Below are positions 40,844 through 49,792 of a stretch of 64,000 bases of DNA, in pieces; position 1 is the first letter of the stretch; each line of letters opens with the position of its first letter. This DNA is from CBDATA01 sp965215615 (GTDB lineage Bacteria; Acidobacteriota; Vicinamibacteria; Marinacidobacterales; Marinacidobacteraceae). The DNA lies in NCBI GenBank assembly GCA_965215615.1, contig OZ244068.1:2790001-2854000 (forward strand), given 5' to 3'. The translations under genes and the position numbers were made by a program. Below the pieces are notes generated by a model. That model saw nothing but the letters and a program-made list of their open reading frames with translations. It ran no database searches and was not told where the DNA came from.

Positions 40844-43053
40844 TGCGTTCTCTCGCTGCTCTCGCGGCGGTGTCTGCGTGTCTCGCCGCCCTTGTCGCGG
40901 GACAGGTCGCGGGGCAGGCGGATTCGGATCGACGCTTCACGCCGTGGGCGGGCTTCGACCCGCTTCCGGCAGATCTCGCGAGCGTCCGGGACGCGGCCAC
41001 CTCGCCGGAGCGGGAGCGGCGAGACACCCTGGAGCAGCTCGTGGCGGACGAGGAGATACCAGAGCGGGCGCGCGGTATCGCGGCCTTCCGGCTCGGGCTG
41101 ATCGAACTCGGCCGGAGCCGCTGGACCGCGGGTCTGAAGGCTCTCGATCACCCGGCGATCGGAGCCACTTCCCTCGCACCGGAAGCGCTGCTGCGCGCCG
41201 GCCGGGAGCTTCCCGGGGCGCGCACCGGGGAAGCGATCGCCCGTCTGGAGCAGCTTCTCCTCGAACACCCGCAATGGCCCGAGGCGGATCGGGCGCGTCT
41301 CGAACTGGCGCGGCGCTTCCGGGACTCCCGCCGCCACGAGGACGCGCTTCGAACTTACGACCTCGTGGAGCAGGAGAGCCTCCGAGGCGACGTGCTCGCC
41401 GGCAAGGCGCGGAGTCTCGAAGCGCTCGGCCGGAGAGAGGAAGCGGCGCGGGCTCTCGAAGTTCTCTACTACGACATGCCGAAGCACGCCGGATCGCTCT
41501 CCGCCGGCCAGCGGCTCGCGAAGCTCTACCGCGCTCCCGGAGTGAGGTCTCCTCCGGACGGGGAGCGTTACCCGCGGGCCATGCGCCGTGCGGCCGGGTT
41601 CGCCCGCGCCGGTGACCACCGACGGGCACACCAGAACTATCTCGAGGTCGCGAGGCGTTTCTCGAAGGCGGCCGACAGCGAGCTGGTAAGGCTCCGGATC
41701 GGCGTTTCCGAGTTCCATCGTGGCCGGCTGAGCGCTTCGCTCCGGACGCTCGCCCGCGTCCGCCGCGAGGATCTCCTCCCCGAAGCGCTCTACTACCGCG
41801 GAGAGGCGCTCCGCCGCCTCGAACGGGTCACGAGCCAGACGGAGACGCTCGAGCGGCTGCTCGCGCTTCCGGGGGAGCACCCCTTCGCGGCGCGGGCGCT
41901 TTACAGCATGGCCCGCAGCCGCCTCGCCCGACACGATCGCGAGGGTGCTGTTCCGTATCTGGCCCGTCTCGCCGAGTTGCCGCCGGGCTCGGAGCGGCAT
42001 ATGTTCGCGATCTGGCACGTCCTGTGGGACCGGTATCGCAACGGGGATCACGACGGGCTCGCCGGTGCTTTCGAGAAGGTGGCGCGCGAAAACCCCGGCG
42101 AGTTCATGGCGGGGCAGTTCCTCTACTTCGCGGGGCGGGCTGAAGAAGCCGAAGGCCGGCAAAAGGACGCGGCCCGGCTCTACCGCGAAGTCTTCCTCGG
42201 CTATCGCAACAGCTTCTATGGACGGATGGCTGAGGAGCGCCTCGGCGAAATCGGCAGCGAAGCGGACCTCGTGCCTCCGTTGCTCGACCGCGACCTGATC
42301 CTGGACCGGTTCCGCCCGCGGCGCGAAGCGGAAGTCCGAAGGGTCGAAGACCTCTACGCGGCGGGTCTTGCCGGAAACGCGATCACGACCGCGGATGCGC
42401 TCGCGCGGGCCGGCGAGCCGGACGATGCCGTCTTCCACGCGATCAAGGGCTGGTTCGAGAGCCAGCGGCAGCGAAACGTGCCCGCCATCCAGGCCATGCA
42501 GCGGGCCGCGCCTTTCCACACCTCGATCGCCGGGGACGAACTGCCGGACGCTTTCTGGCGGGTCTTCTATCCGCTCGACTACGAGGATGGGATCCGCGCC
42601 GGTGCCGAGCGCTGGAATCTCGATCCGTATCTGGTCGCGGCGCTCATCCGTCAGGAGTCGGCGTTCACCCCCCGCACCCGATCTCCGGTCGGGGCTCGCG
42701 GCCTCATGCAGATCATGCCCCCCACCGGAAGGGCGCTCGCCCGGGGGGAAGGGGTCCGCTTCAGCACCGGCCGCCTCTATGAGCCTTCGCTGAACATGCG
42801 GCTCGGAACCCGCTACCTGCGGCAACTTCTCGACGAATTCGGAGAGCGCGGAGATTACGCGCTCGCCGGATACAACGCCGGCCCACACCGGGTGCGCAAC
42901 TGGAGCGACGGCAACCTCGCGGTCCCCTCCGAGGTCTGGATCGAAGAGATTCCGTTCACCGAGACGCGGAACTACGTCAAGCTCATCATGCGCAACGAAA
43001 TGATGTACCGGAAGCTCTACCCCGAGCTCGACCGGGTCATGACCGGACAGTGA
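40825..43053 (+). CDS. Soluble lytic murein transglycosylase (Slt70-like)
   Basis: A 742-residue exported protein; the start may be ATG 40825 or ATG 40843, both giving a signal peptide (LAALAAVSACLAALVAGQ). A helical superhelix of TPR-like pairs (about 60-560) forms the ring of Slt-type enzymes. The C-terminal SLT domain carries the catalytic Glu611 in IRQESAFTPRTRSPVGARG, then LMQIMPPTG, LGTRYLRQLL and ALAGYNAGP. It cuts the glycan strands of peptidoglycan to leave 1,6-anhydro ends. TATTCT at 40812-40817 may be its -10. Its stop overlaps the start of the aminotransferase. Confidence 0.9.
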   Translation: MLSRGSMRSLAALAAVSACLAALVAGQVAGQADSDRRFTPWAGFDPLPADLASVRDAATSPERERRDTLEQLVADEEIPERARGIAAFRLGLIELGRSRWTAGLKALDHPAIGATSLAPEALLRAGRELPGARTGEAIARLEQLLLEHPQWPEADRARLELARRFRDSRRHEDALRTYDLVEQESLRGDVLAGKARSLEALGRREEAARALEVLYYDMPKHAGSLSAGQRLAKLYRAPGVRSPPDGERYPRAMRRAAGFARAGDHRRAHQNYLEVARRFSKAADSELVRLRIGVSEFHRGRLSASLRTLARVRREDLLPEALYYRGEALRRLERVTSQTETLERLLALPGEHPFAARALYSMARSRLARHDREGAVPYLARLAELPPGSERHMFAIWHVLWDRYRNGDHDGLAGAFEKVARENPGEFMAGQFLYFAGRAEEAEGRQKDAARLYREVFLGYRNSFYGRMAEERLGEIGSEADLVPPLLDRDLILDRFRPRREAEVRRVEDLYAAGLAGNAITTADALARAGEPDDAVFHAIKGWFESQRQRNVPAIQAMQRAAPFHTSIAGDELPDAFWRVFYPLDYEDGIRAGAERWNLDPYLVAALIRQESAFTPRTRSPVGARGLMQIMPPTGRALARGEGVRFSTGRLYEPSLNMRLGTRYLRQLLDEFGERGDYALAGYNAGPHRVRNWSDGNLAVPSEVWIEEIPFTETRNYVKLIMRNEMMYRKLYPELDRVMTGQ

Positions 43054-44213
43054 CCGACCGGCCCCGGACGAGCCACAAGACTTCCCTTTTCACGGAGTCG
43101 GTCATCCGGGAAATGACCCGGCTTTCCCGTCGCCACGGCGGGATCAACCTCGCCCAGGGTTTTCCCGATTTCCCGGCCCCCGAAGAGGTCAAGGAAGCGG
43201 CGGCGCGCGCCATCCGGGAGGATGTCAACCAGTACGCCATCACCTGGGGCGCGAAATCGCTGCGCGATGCCCTCGCGGATCGGTACCGGGCGGCATACGG
43301 CATGGAGCTGGATCCGGAGACGGAAATCACGGTCGCCTGCGGCTCCACCGAGGCGATGATCGCGTCGCTTTTCGCGGTGGTGGACCCCGGCGACGAGGTG
43401 ATCGTCTTCGAGCCCTTCTACGAGAACTACGGACCGGACGCGATCCTCTGCGGCGCGATGCCCCGTTATGTGTCGCTCCGTGAGCCTGACTTTTCCCTCG
43501 ACATCGGGGAGCTTCGGGCGGCGGTCTCGCCCCGCACCCGCGCTGTCATCGTCAACACCCCGCAAAACCCGAGCGGCAAGGTGTTCACCCGCGAGGAACT
43601 GCTCGAGATCGCCGCGCTCTGCCGCGAGAACGACCTGATGGCGATCACCGACGAGATCTACGAATACATCACCTACGACGACACCCGCCACATTCCGCTC
43701 GCCACCCTGCCGGGCATGAGCGGCCGGACCATCACCATCAGCGGGCTCTCCAAGTCGTATTCGGTGACCGGCTGGCGGGTGGGCTGGACGATCGCGATCC
43801 CGGAGATCACTTCGGCGATCCGCAAGACGCACGACTTCCTCACCGTGGGTGCCGCGGCACCCCTCCAGGAAGCGGGAGCGGTGGCGCTTCGCCTCCCCGG
43901 GTCCTACTACCGGAATCTCGCCGAGGGGTACCGCGAACGACGCGACCTGATGCTCGAAGCGCTCGAAGCTGCCGGGTTCCGCTGCTTTCGCCCCGAGGGG
44001 GCCTACTACATCATGACGGACATCTCCGGGTTCGGCTTCCCGGACGACGTGGCGTTCGCCCGCCATCTGGTCGAGGAGATCGGGGTCGCCGCGGTCCCCG
44101 GCTCGAGCTTTTACCGGAGCGGCGGCGCGGGCCGCGAACGGCTCCGTTTCACCTTCTGCAAGGAGCTCGCGACGCTCCGCGAGGCGGCGGAACGACTCCG
44201 GCGGCTCCGGTGA
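43050..44213 (+). CDS. Class I aminotransferase (KAT/YbdL-like)
   Basis: A 387-residue PLP-dependent aminotransferase, GTG start overlapping the previous stop (GTGA). PLP lysine is Lys235 in SGLSKSYSVTGWRVGW; Asp201 (ITDEIYEYI) binds the pyridine ring, and NTPQNPSGKVF is the family's substrate-contact stretch. The N-terminal INLAQGFPDFPAPEEV is like kynurenine/methionine aminotransferases. The exact amino donor is not predictable. It is coupled to the next gene in the same way. Confidence 0.88.
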   Translation: MTDRPRTSHKTSLFTESVIREMTRLSRRHGGINLAQGFPDFPAPEEVKEAAARAIREDVNQYAITWGAKSLRDALADRYRAAYGMELDPETEITVACGSTEAMIASLFAVVDPGDEVIVFEPFYENYGPDAILCGAMPRYVSLREPDFSLDIGELRAAVSPRTRAVIVNTPQNPSGKVFTREELLEIAALCRENDLMAITDEIYEYITYDDTRHIPLATLPGMSGRTITISGLSKSYSVTGWRVGWTIAIPEITSAIRKTHDFLTVGAAAPLQEAGAVALRLPGSYYRNLAEGYRERRDLMLEALEAAGFRCFRPEGAYYIMTDISGFGFPDDVAFARHLVEEIGVAAVPGSSFYRSGGAGRERLRFTFCKELATLREAAERLRRLR

Positions 44214-46213
44214 GCCGAATGCTCCGGGCGGCGGGCTTTTTCCTGCTGCTCGGCCTGCCCGCCGTCGCAGAGCCGCCGGGACAGGAAGCCCACGCCGAAG
44301 CCGAGCGGCTTCTGGCCGCCGGAGAAGCAGAAAGCGCCGTCCAAAGCGCCTTCGAGGCGATCCAGGAGTCGAGGCGCTTTCTCCCGGAGGACTGGGGGAT
44401 CGAAACGCCGGAAGGGCGGATCGTCCTCGACGAATTCCGGGCGGCGGCGCGGGCCCGGTACCGAACCGGGCGAGCCCGATACCGAGCGACTCTCGGCAGG
44501 GCGCTCGGTGCGGCGGGGAATTTCCGAGGGGCGCGGGCGGAACTCCGGCGCTCGGTGGCGCTCGACCCGCAGCCCGATGCCTACCGCGCCATCGCGGAGC
44601 TGCCGGGCCTGCCGCTCGCCGAGCGGGTGGATGCGTTGCTCCTCGGCTGGAGCGCCGGCGGCCGGCGGGATGGATCCCTCCGGGAAGCGCTCGCGGCCAC
44701 CGGCGGGTTTCCACACGCCGATGCCATGGTCGCGGCGGTGGAGCGCTTCCGGCTGAAGAGCCCGGAAGCGGACCGCCTGCGGATTCCCCCGCAGGTCGTG
44801 ACGGGCGATGTTCCGTTCCCGGAGCTGAGCCTCGCGGTTCGGGGCGGGGTGTATGCGAGCACCCGTTCCTTCCGCGAGGGACGGATCCTGATCCTCGCGC
44901 TGGCGGATGACGGATGCGGCCGATGCAGCGATCTCGTCGAGGATCTCCAGACGACGCTCCGCGGGCGGGGCGTGGATGCGATCGTCGCGGTGGGTGACGA
45001 GGATCTGCCCCTCCTCACCCGGATCGCCGAGCTCGCCGGCGCCGGATTCTTCCAACCGGAGCCGCAGGCGGCTTCGGCCCGCGCGCGGATCGGCGGCCGG
45101 CCCATCGCCCACGTCGTCCGACGTGCAAATCTTCCGGAGGCGCTCCGGGAAGCGGCCCCCGGAACCCTGTGGGTCGTCGCCCGCTCGGGCTTTTTGACCC
45201 TCCGCGCCGAGCAGGGCGAAGCGCCGGTGCGCCGGATCCTCGAGCCGCTGCTCCGCTTCCTCGACGACCCGCCGTTCCCGGGCGGGACCGAGCCTCTTTC
45301 TTCCCCCGACGAAGAAACTCTCACCGAAACCATCCGTGCGTTCGAAGCGCTCGGCCACCCGACGGGTGCCTTCGAAGAGCAGCTCGCGACGGCGGTGCGG
45401 GATGCCCTCCGCATCGCCCGGGATCCGGCTGAACGGGCTCTCGAACTGCTCGACGAAACCTCGGTGATCCGCGGGGGCAACCTCGCCCGGCTTCGCCTGC
45501 TCGACGCGCTCATCCCACGGATCGGGGACCGGCTCCTCGAAGCCGCCCGCGAACGGGATCCGGCCATCCTCCGCGCCCGGCGCGACGGCACGCTGCTCGT
45601 CGCGGTAGCGGAAGGCCGGGTCGGAATCCAGCGCCAGTACGAACGGGAAGACGAAAGCGTGGTGCTGCTCCACGGATTGTTGGACGGGGACGGCTCGGTG
45701 AGGGCTCTCGGGGTGGCGGCCGGCGAAGCGCGGGGAGTCACCGCTCACGAGTCCGGGTTCCGGTTCGCGCACGCGGAATGCGTTTCCTGGGGAGGGGAGA
45801 CGCTCGCAACCCGGTGCCCGGCATCGCTCCGTGACGGCGCGGTCGTGGTCGAGACCCGCCAACTGGTGGGCTCGCCGGTCGCGGGACCGGTCCTCTGGCG
45901 GCGAGTGGACGGCGGACCCGAAAACGAAACCGTCGAGACGTTGCTCGCGGGCCTCGAAGCCTTCGCCAGCGGTAGCTTCGAGGAAGCCGCCGAGCTGTTC
46001 GCGAACGCTGAGCCGGAGCCCGGCTCCCCGGTGGACGACGCGGCGATCCGCTACAACCTGGCGACGACCCGGGCGCTCCTCGGCGAACGCGAAGAAGCGC
46101 TCGCGATGCTGGAAGCGATCGGGGATGCGACCTTCGCCCCGCTGGTCCAGAGCGCGGCCCGGGCGCTCTACGGTTCTACTCGATCCCCACGAGGCCCCGG
46201 ACCGATTCGATGA
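44210..46213 (+). CDS. Exported TPR protein with thioredoxin-like segment (CGRC)
   Basis: A 667-residue protein, GTG start overlapping the aminotransferase stop, with signal peptide (AAGFFLLLGLPAVAE). TPR-like helices occupy the start (30-130) and the end (590-650). In between, RILILALADDGCGRCSDLVE (Cys236 and Cys239) resembles a thioredoxin-fold strand-CxxC-helix, followed by VDAIVAVGDEDLPLL. A role in thiol exchange outside the cytoplasm is possible, but homology is faint. Its last 38 bases overlap the convergent amidohydrolase gene. Confidence 0.7.
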   Translation: MSRMLRAAGFFLLLGLPAVAEPPGQEAHAEAERLLAAGEAESAVQSAFEAIQESRRFLPEDWGIETPEGRIVLDEFRAAARARYRTGRARYRATLGRALGAAGNFRGARAELRRSVALDPQPDAYRAIAELPGLPLAERVDALLLGWSAGGRRDGSLREALAATGGFPHADAMVAAVERFRLKSPEADRLRIPPQVVTGDVPFPELSLAVRGGVYASTRSFREGRILILALADDGCGRCSDLVEDLQTTLRGRGVDAIVAVGDEDLPLLTRIAELAGAGFFQPEPQAASARARIGGRPIAHVVRRANLPEALREAAPGTLWVVARSGFLTLRAEQGEAPVRRILEPLLRFLDDPPFPGGTEPLSSPDEETLTETIRAFEALGHPTGAFEEQLATAVRDALRIARDPAERALELLDETSVIRGGNLARLRLLDALIPRIGDRLLEAARERDPAILRARRDGTLLVAVAEGRVGIQRQYEREDESVVLLHGLLDGDGSVRALGVAAGEARGVTAHESGFRFAHAECVSWGGETLATRCPASLRDGAVVVETRQLVGSPVAGPVLWRRVDGGPENETVETLLAGLEAFASGSFEEAAELFANAEPEPGSPVDDAAIRYNLATTRALLGEREEALAMLEAIGDATFAPLVQSAARALYGSTRSPRGPGPIR

Positions 46214-47600
46214 GCTTCGCCGAGTCGTAGCCCACGCCGTCCTTGAAGACGACCACCACGTTCCGGATCTGGAACGGATCGGCCACCGGGTCGCCCGCGA
46301 TGAGCACGAGGTCAGCGATCTTGCCGGGCTCGATGCTGCCGAGTTCCTCCTCCACGCCGAGCACCCGCGCTCCGTTCAGGGTCATCACCTGAAGCGCCTC
46401 GGCAGGGGTGAACTCGGCTTCGAGCAGCAGCTCGTAGTTCCGCTGGTCACCGAATCCGGGGAGCGCGCCGCCGTTTCCGGTGGGATCGACTCCGGCGGCG
46501 AGCAGGCCGCCCGCCTTGAAGAATTGGTACTCGAACGCCTGGGCCTTCGGAAAGAGATCGGCGAAAACCGCGTCGCTCGCGTTCGCGATTTCCTCCCGGC
46601 GGGTCAGGTATTCCTCCCGCGCTCCGGGTGCGAGGGCATCGAGGTTCCGGTCTTCGAGCGGCGGCCGGCCGGGGACCGAGATCTCATAGACCGCGAGCGT
46701 CGAGGTGAGCGCGACTTCGTTTTCGATCATGTGGGCGATCGTGTCCTGTACGGGCTCCGACTCGATGTCGATCTCGCGCAACGAGTTGCGAAAGTCGGGT
46801 GGACAGTCGTCGGGCTCCTTGTTCGGGTGGTACTCGGTGTTCGTGAAGAAGCCGTGCTCGAGCCCGTCGATCCCGAGGTCCACCGCCTCGCGGAAATTCA
46901 CCGAACAGAGGTGGCCGGTGAAGCGAAGCCCGAGCCGATGGGCTTCCTCGATGGCCGCCCCGAGCTCGGCGCGCGAGATCCGGGTGTAGGCCTTGAACCA
47001 GGTCGCCCCCTCTTCCGCCCAGTAGCGCACCACCCGACGGGCATCCTCCGGGCTCGACACCTGGGTCATGTAGGTGGCGGCGCCGGCACCCGAGATGTAG
47101 GGGCCGGTGATGTGCATCCGCGGCCCGGCGATCTCGCCCGCCTCGATGGCGCGCCGCATGTTGATCTCGCTGTAGGGGGAATAGCTCCCGGTGGTCCGGA
47201 TGGTGGTCACCCCGGCGGCGAGGTAGAGGCGCGGCGAGGTGGTGTTCATCTGGGAATGCCGCGCCGCGGTCGTGTAGAAGGTGTGGTTATGCACCCCGAC
47301 GAGGCCCGGAATCAGGGTGTGTCCCGAGCCGTCCACCTGCCGCGCCCCGGCCGGGATATCCACCTCGCCATCCCTCCCGACCGCCTGGATTCGCCGGTCG
47401 GCGATCACCACCGTCTGGCCGGCGCGCGCGGCGGCTCCAGTCCCGTCCACCACCTGGACCCCGGTGATCGCGAGGACCGGCTCGGGGTGCGAAACGAACG
47501 GCTGGACGCTCGCCGAAAGCTCGGAAGCGGTCTGCGCCGGAGCGAGGGCCGCGAAGCCGAGGGCGACGACAAGGAAAGCGAGGCGGGGGATGGGGAGCAT
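46176..47600 (-). CDS. Exported amidohydrolase-superfamily enzyme
   Basis: A 474-residue metal-dependent hydrolase with signal peptide (RLAFLVVALGFAALAPAQ). Metal ligands match the superfamily: His104 and His106 (GVHNHTF), a likely carbamylated Lys203 (TWFKAY), His230 (FTGHLCS), His249 (LEHGFF) and Asp in GVDPTGNG. The end EFTPAEALQVMTLNGARVLGVEEELGSIEPG is typical of imidazolonepropionase-like exported members. Substrate unknown; cyclic amides or dipeptides are common in this group. Confidence 0.88.
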   Translation of the reverse strand: MLPIPRLAFLVVALGFAALAPAQTASELSASVQPFVSHPEPVLAITGVQVVDGTGAAARAGQTVVIADRRIQAVGRDGEVDIPAGARQVDGSGHTLIPGLVGVHNHTFYTTAARHSQMNTTSPRLYLAAGVTTIRTTGSYSPYSEINMRRAIEAGEIAGPRMHITGPYISGAGAATYMTQVSSPEDARRVVRYWAEEGATWFKAYTRISRAELGAAIEEAHRLGLRFTGHLCSVNFREAVDLGIDGLEHGFFTNTEYHPNKEPDDCPPDFRNSLREIDIESEPVQDTIAHMIENEVALTSTLAVYEISVPGRPPLEDRNLDALAPGAREEYLTRREEIANASDAVFADLFPKAQAFEYQFFKAGGLLAAGVDPTGNGGALPGFGDQRNYELLLEAEFTPAEALQVMTLNGARVLGVEEELGSIEPGKIADLVLIAGDPVADPFQIRNVVVVFKDGVGYDSAKLIESVRGLVGIE

Positions 47601-47635
47601 GGGGAACCTCCGGAAAGCGGAGGCGATAGTAGGTC

Positions 47636-48853
47636 ATGCGAGAATCCCGCTTCCGCATGACTTCCTTGTTTTTGCTGTTTCTGGCCAGCGGGGTGGCAGC
47701 CGCCCAGCAAGCGGCCGTCATCCCGAGCCCCGCCGGCGAAGGGAGCGGCTCGTATTCCCTCGCCGCCGGGGAGGAAGGGGTGATCCTGCTGAGCTGGATC
47801 GAGCCTTCGAAGGACGGCCACGCATTTCGTTTCGCAGAGCTCGAAGAGGACGGCTGGAGCGAGCCCCGGACCATCGCCGAGGGCGACGACTTCTTCGTGA
47901 ACTGGGCCGACCGGCCGGCCATGGTGGCGATCGGCGGGGACCGGCTCGCCGCCCACTGGCTCGTCCGGAACGAAGAGGCCGCCGGGAGCTACGGCTACGG
48001 AATCCGGATGGCGCACTCCTTCGACCGGGGCGCGACCTGGCGCGAGGTCTTCACCGCGGGGCTCGACAACACTCGCGACTACACCGGCTTCCTTTCCTTC
48101 ACCCGGGAGCCCGGAGGCTTTTCCGGGGCGTATCTCGCTCCGAAGCCGGGGAGCGAAGGCGGCGACGGACACGAGGGAGGCAAGACGCTCCGGATCGTCC
48201 GCTTCCACGTGGACGGCCACCCGCTGAGCGACCAGTTGCTCGACGACGATGTCTGCGACTGCTGCCCGATCGGCATGGCGACGGGTGGTCTCGGCCCGCT
48301 CGTGGCCTATCGGGACCGGGAGCCCGATCCCCCGAACGACGACATTCGGGACATCGCGGTGCGCCGCCGGGTGCGGGCGGTCTGGGAGCCGGGGCGGCTG
48401 GTCCACCCCGACGGCTGGCGGATCAACGGCTGCCCGGTGAATGGCCCCGCCATCGCCGCGAGCGGCAACACGGTGGCGGTCGCCTGGTTCACCATGGCCA
48501 CCGGCGAACCGGAGATGCGGATCGCTTTCTCGGGCAACGGGGCGGAGGGCTTCACCCCGCCCACCCGCTTCGATGACGGGAACCCGCACGGCTACGCGGA
48601 CATGGTGCTGCTCGACGACGGCACCGCCGCGATCCTCTGGCTCGAAACGGGAGACGACGGCGGCGAAGTGCGCCTGCGGCGGATGACCCAGGACGGGCTC
48701 CCGAGCGAATCCATCCGGATCGCCGACGCTCCCGCGGGCCGCGATGCCGGCGTGCTCCAGGTGGAGCGCCAGAACGACCGGCTGATCCTCGCCTGGCGCG
48801 ACGGCCATGTCCGAACCGCCAGCATCGAGATCGAAGCGCTCCGAAACCCCTGA
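47636..48853 (+). CDS. Exported beta-propeller-like (sialidase-fold) protein with CDCC motif
   Basis: A 405-residue exported protein (signal MTSLFLLFLASGVAAAQ). It has repeated beta-blade phrases with SxDxGxTW-type Asp boxes, e.g. MAHSFDRGATWREVF and IAFSGNGAEGF, which suggest a sialidase/BNR-like propeller. The cysteine cluster DDDVCDCCPIG (Cys207, 209, 210) with a later GCPVNGPA is unusual and could bind a metal or form disulfides. Sialidase catalytic residues are not evident, so enzyme activity is doubtful. It is divergent from the amidohydrolase gene with 35 bases between. Confidence 0.72.
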   Translation: MRESRFRMTSLFLLFLASGVAAAQQAAVIPSPAGEGSGSYSLAAGEEGVILLSWIEPSKDGHAFRFAELEEDGWSEPRTIAEGDDFFVNWADRPAMVAIGGDRLAAHWLVRNEEAAGSYGYGIRMAHSFDRGATWREVFTAGLDNTRDYTGFLSFTREPGGFSGAYLAPKPGSEGGDGHEGGKTLRIVRFHVDGHPLSDQLLDDDVCDCCPIGMATGGLGPLVAYRDREPDPPNDDIRDIAVRRRVRAVWEPGRLVHPDGWRINGCPVNGPAIAASGNTVAVAWFTMATGEPEMRIAFSGNGAEGFTPPTRFDDGNPHGYADMVLLDDGTAAILWLETGDDGGEVRLRRMTQDGLPSESIRIADAPAGRDAGVLQVERQNDRLILAWRDGHVRTASIEIEALRNP

Positions 48854-48865
48854 CCGCGGGCTGCC

Positions 48866-49660
48866 CTATCCGCCACCCGCTTCGTCGCTGCGGAGAAGGC
48901 CCTTCAGGTATTCGGAAATTCGTTCCCGATTGGTGGTGAGGTTCGAGAACTGCTTGCCACTGACATCGCTGAAACGAGCCAATACCTTCCGGCCGATCCT
49001 CTCCTGATCCTCGAACACCGCTACCGGAAGGAAAGAAAGGCCCCATTTCTCGAACTGATGAAGCGCGATGGTCGCGTCGCGAGTGCTTCCGTCTCCCGAA
49101 AGAGCCTGGACGAAAATCGGGCGAGACATTCCGTTGATGCGGCAATCCACGGCGTACGCGCCACCGGGATCGCGATCGCCGTCACGCCAGTCGAAATCGC
49201 ACCGCCCCTCGGGGAGGGCGCTTTCCATGAGGATCCGGAAATCCTCGCGGAACGCGGATTGGACTTGCTCCCGGGACAGGTAGGAGACATCGGCAATCCG
49301 CAGAATCGCCTGGGTCAAGGAGAGGACTGCACAGGTGACGTGGTCGGCTTTCACTTCCATCCTGAGCTCTCCGTCACGGTCTTCCACACCGAAACCCGAG
49401 AGAGCATTCGTGATGATTTTCTGGCGCGTTCCCCGGTGGACCATACGCTCATCCAGGTCATGGCTCAGTCGCATGTAAGTGGTGGCTTCGTCCGAAAGAA
49501 CAAAGACATCAACCTCCCGCCGCAACAGCAGTTCGATGTGATCCCCGTCGTCAAACAGAAAGGGCGTCAACACCCGATACCGATCCACGCCCTCCGCCAC
49601 CAATCGCAGACGGCGATGGACACCTTCCTGAAGGCTCTGCTGCAGTTTCTCGAGGGACAC
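48866..49660 (-). CDS. DUF1828/DUF1829-like protein
   Basis: A 264-residue soluble protein. Residues 30-120 contain IELLLRREVDVFVLSDEATTYM, close to the DUF1828 pattern, and the C-terminal half (TRDATIALHQFEKWGLSFLPVAVFEDQE) fits the DUF1829 partner domain. Function is unestablished; such genes are often found in accessory or mobile regions. Here it sits near a toxin-antitoxin pair. Confidence 0.7.
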   Translation of the reverse strand: MSLEKLQQSLQEGVHRRLRLVAEGVDRYRVLTPFLFDDGDHIELLLRREVDVFVLSDEATTYMRLSHDLDERMVHRGTRQKIITNALSGFGVEDRDGELRMEVKADHVTCAVLSLTQAILRIADVSYLSREQVQSAFREDFRILMESALPEGRCDFDWRDGDRDPGGAYAVDCRINGMSRPIFVQALSGDGSTRDATIALHQFEKWGLSFLPVAVFEDQERIGRKVLARFSDVSGKQFSNLTTNRERISEYLKGLLRSDEAGGG

Positions 49661-49792
49661 GGTTCAGTCTCCAAACAGGGATGCGGGCGGCGCGGCAAGC
49701 CGCTCTCGACGATGCTACTCCGCTTCGCCGGTCGCGCCAACCGTGACCGGCGGCGGCTACCATCGGGCCATTCGTCTCCTTGGAGGAAGCCC

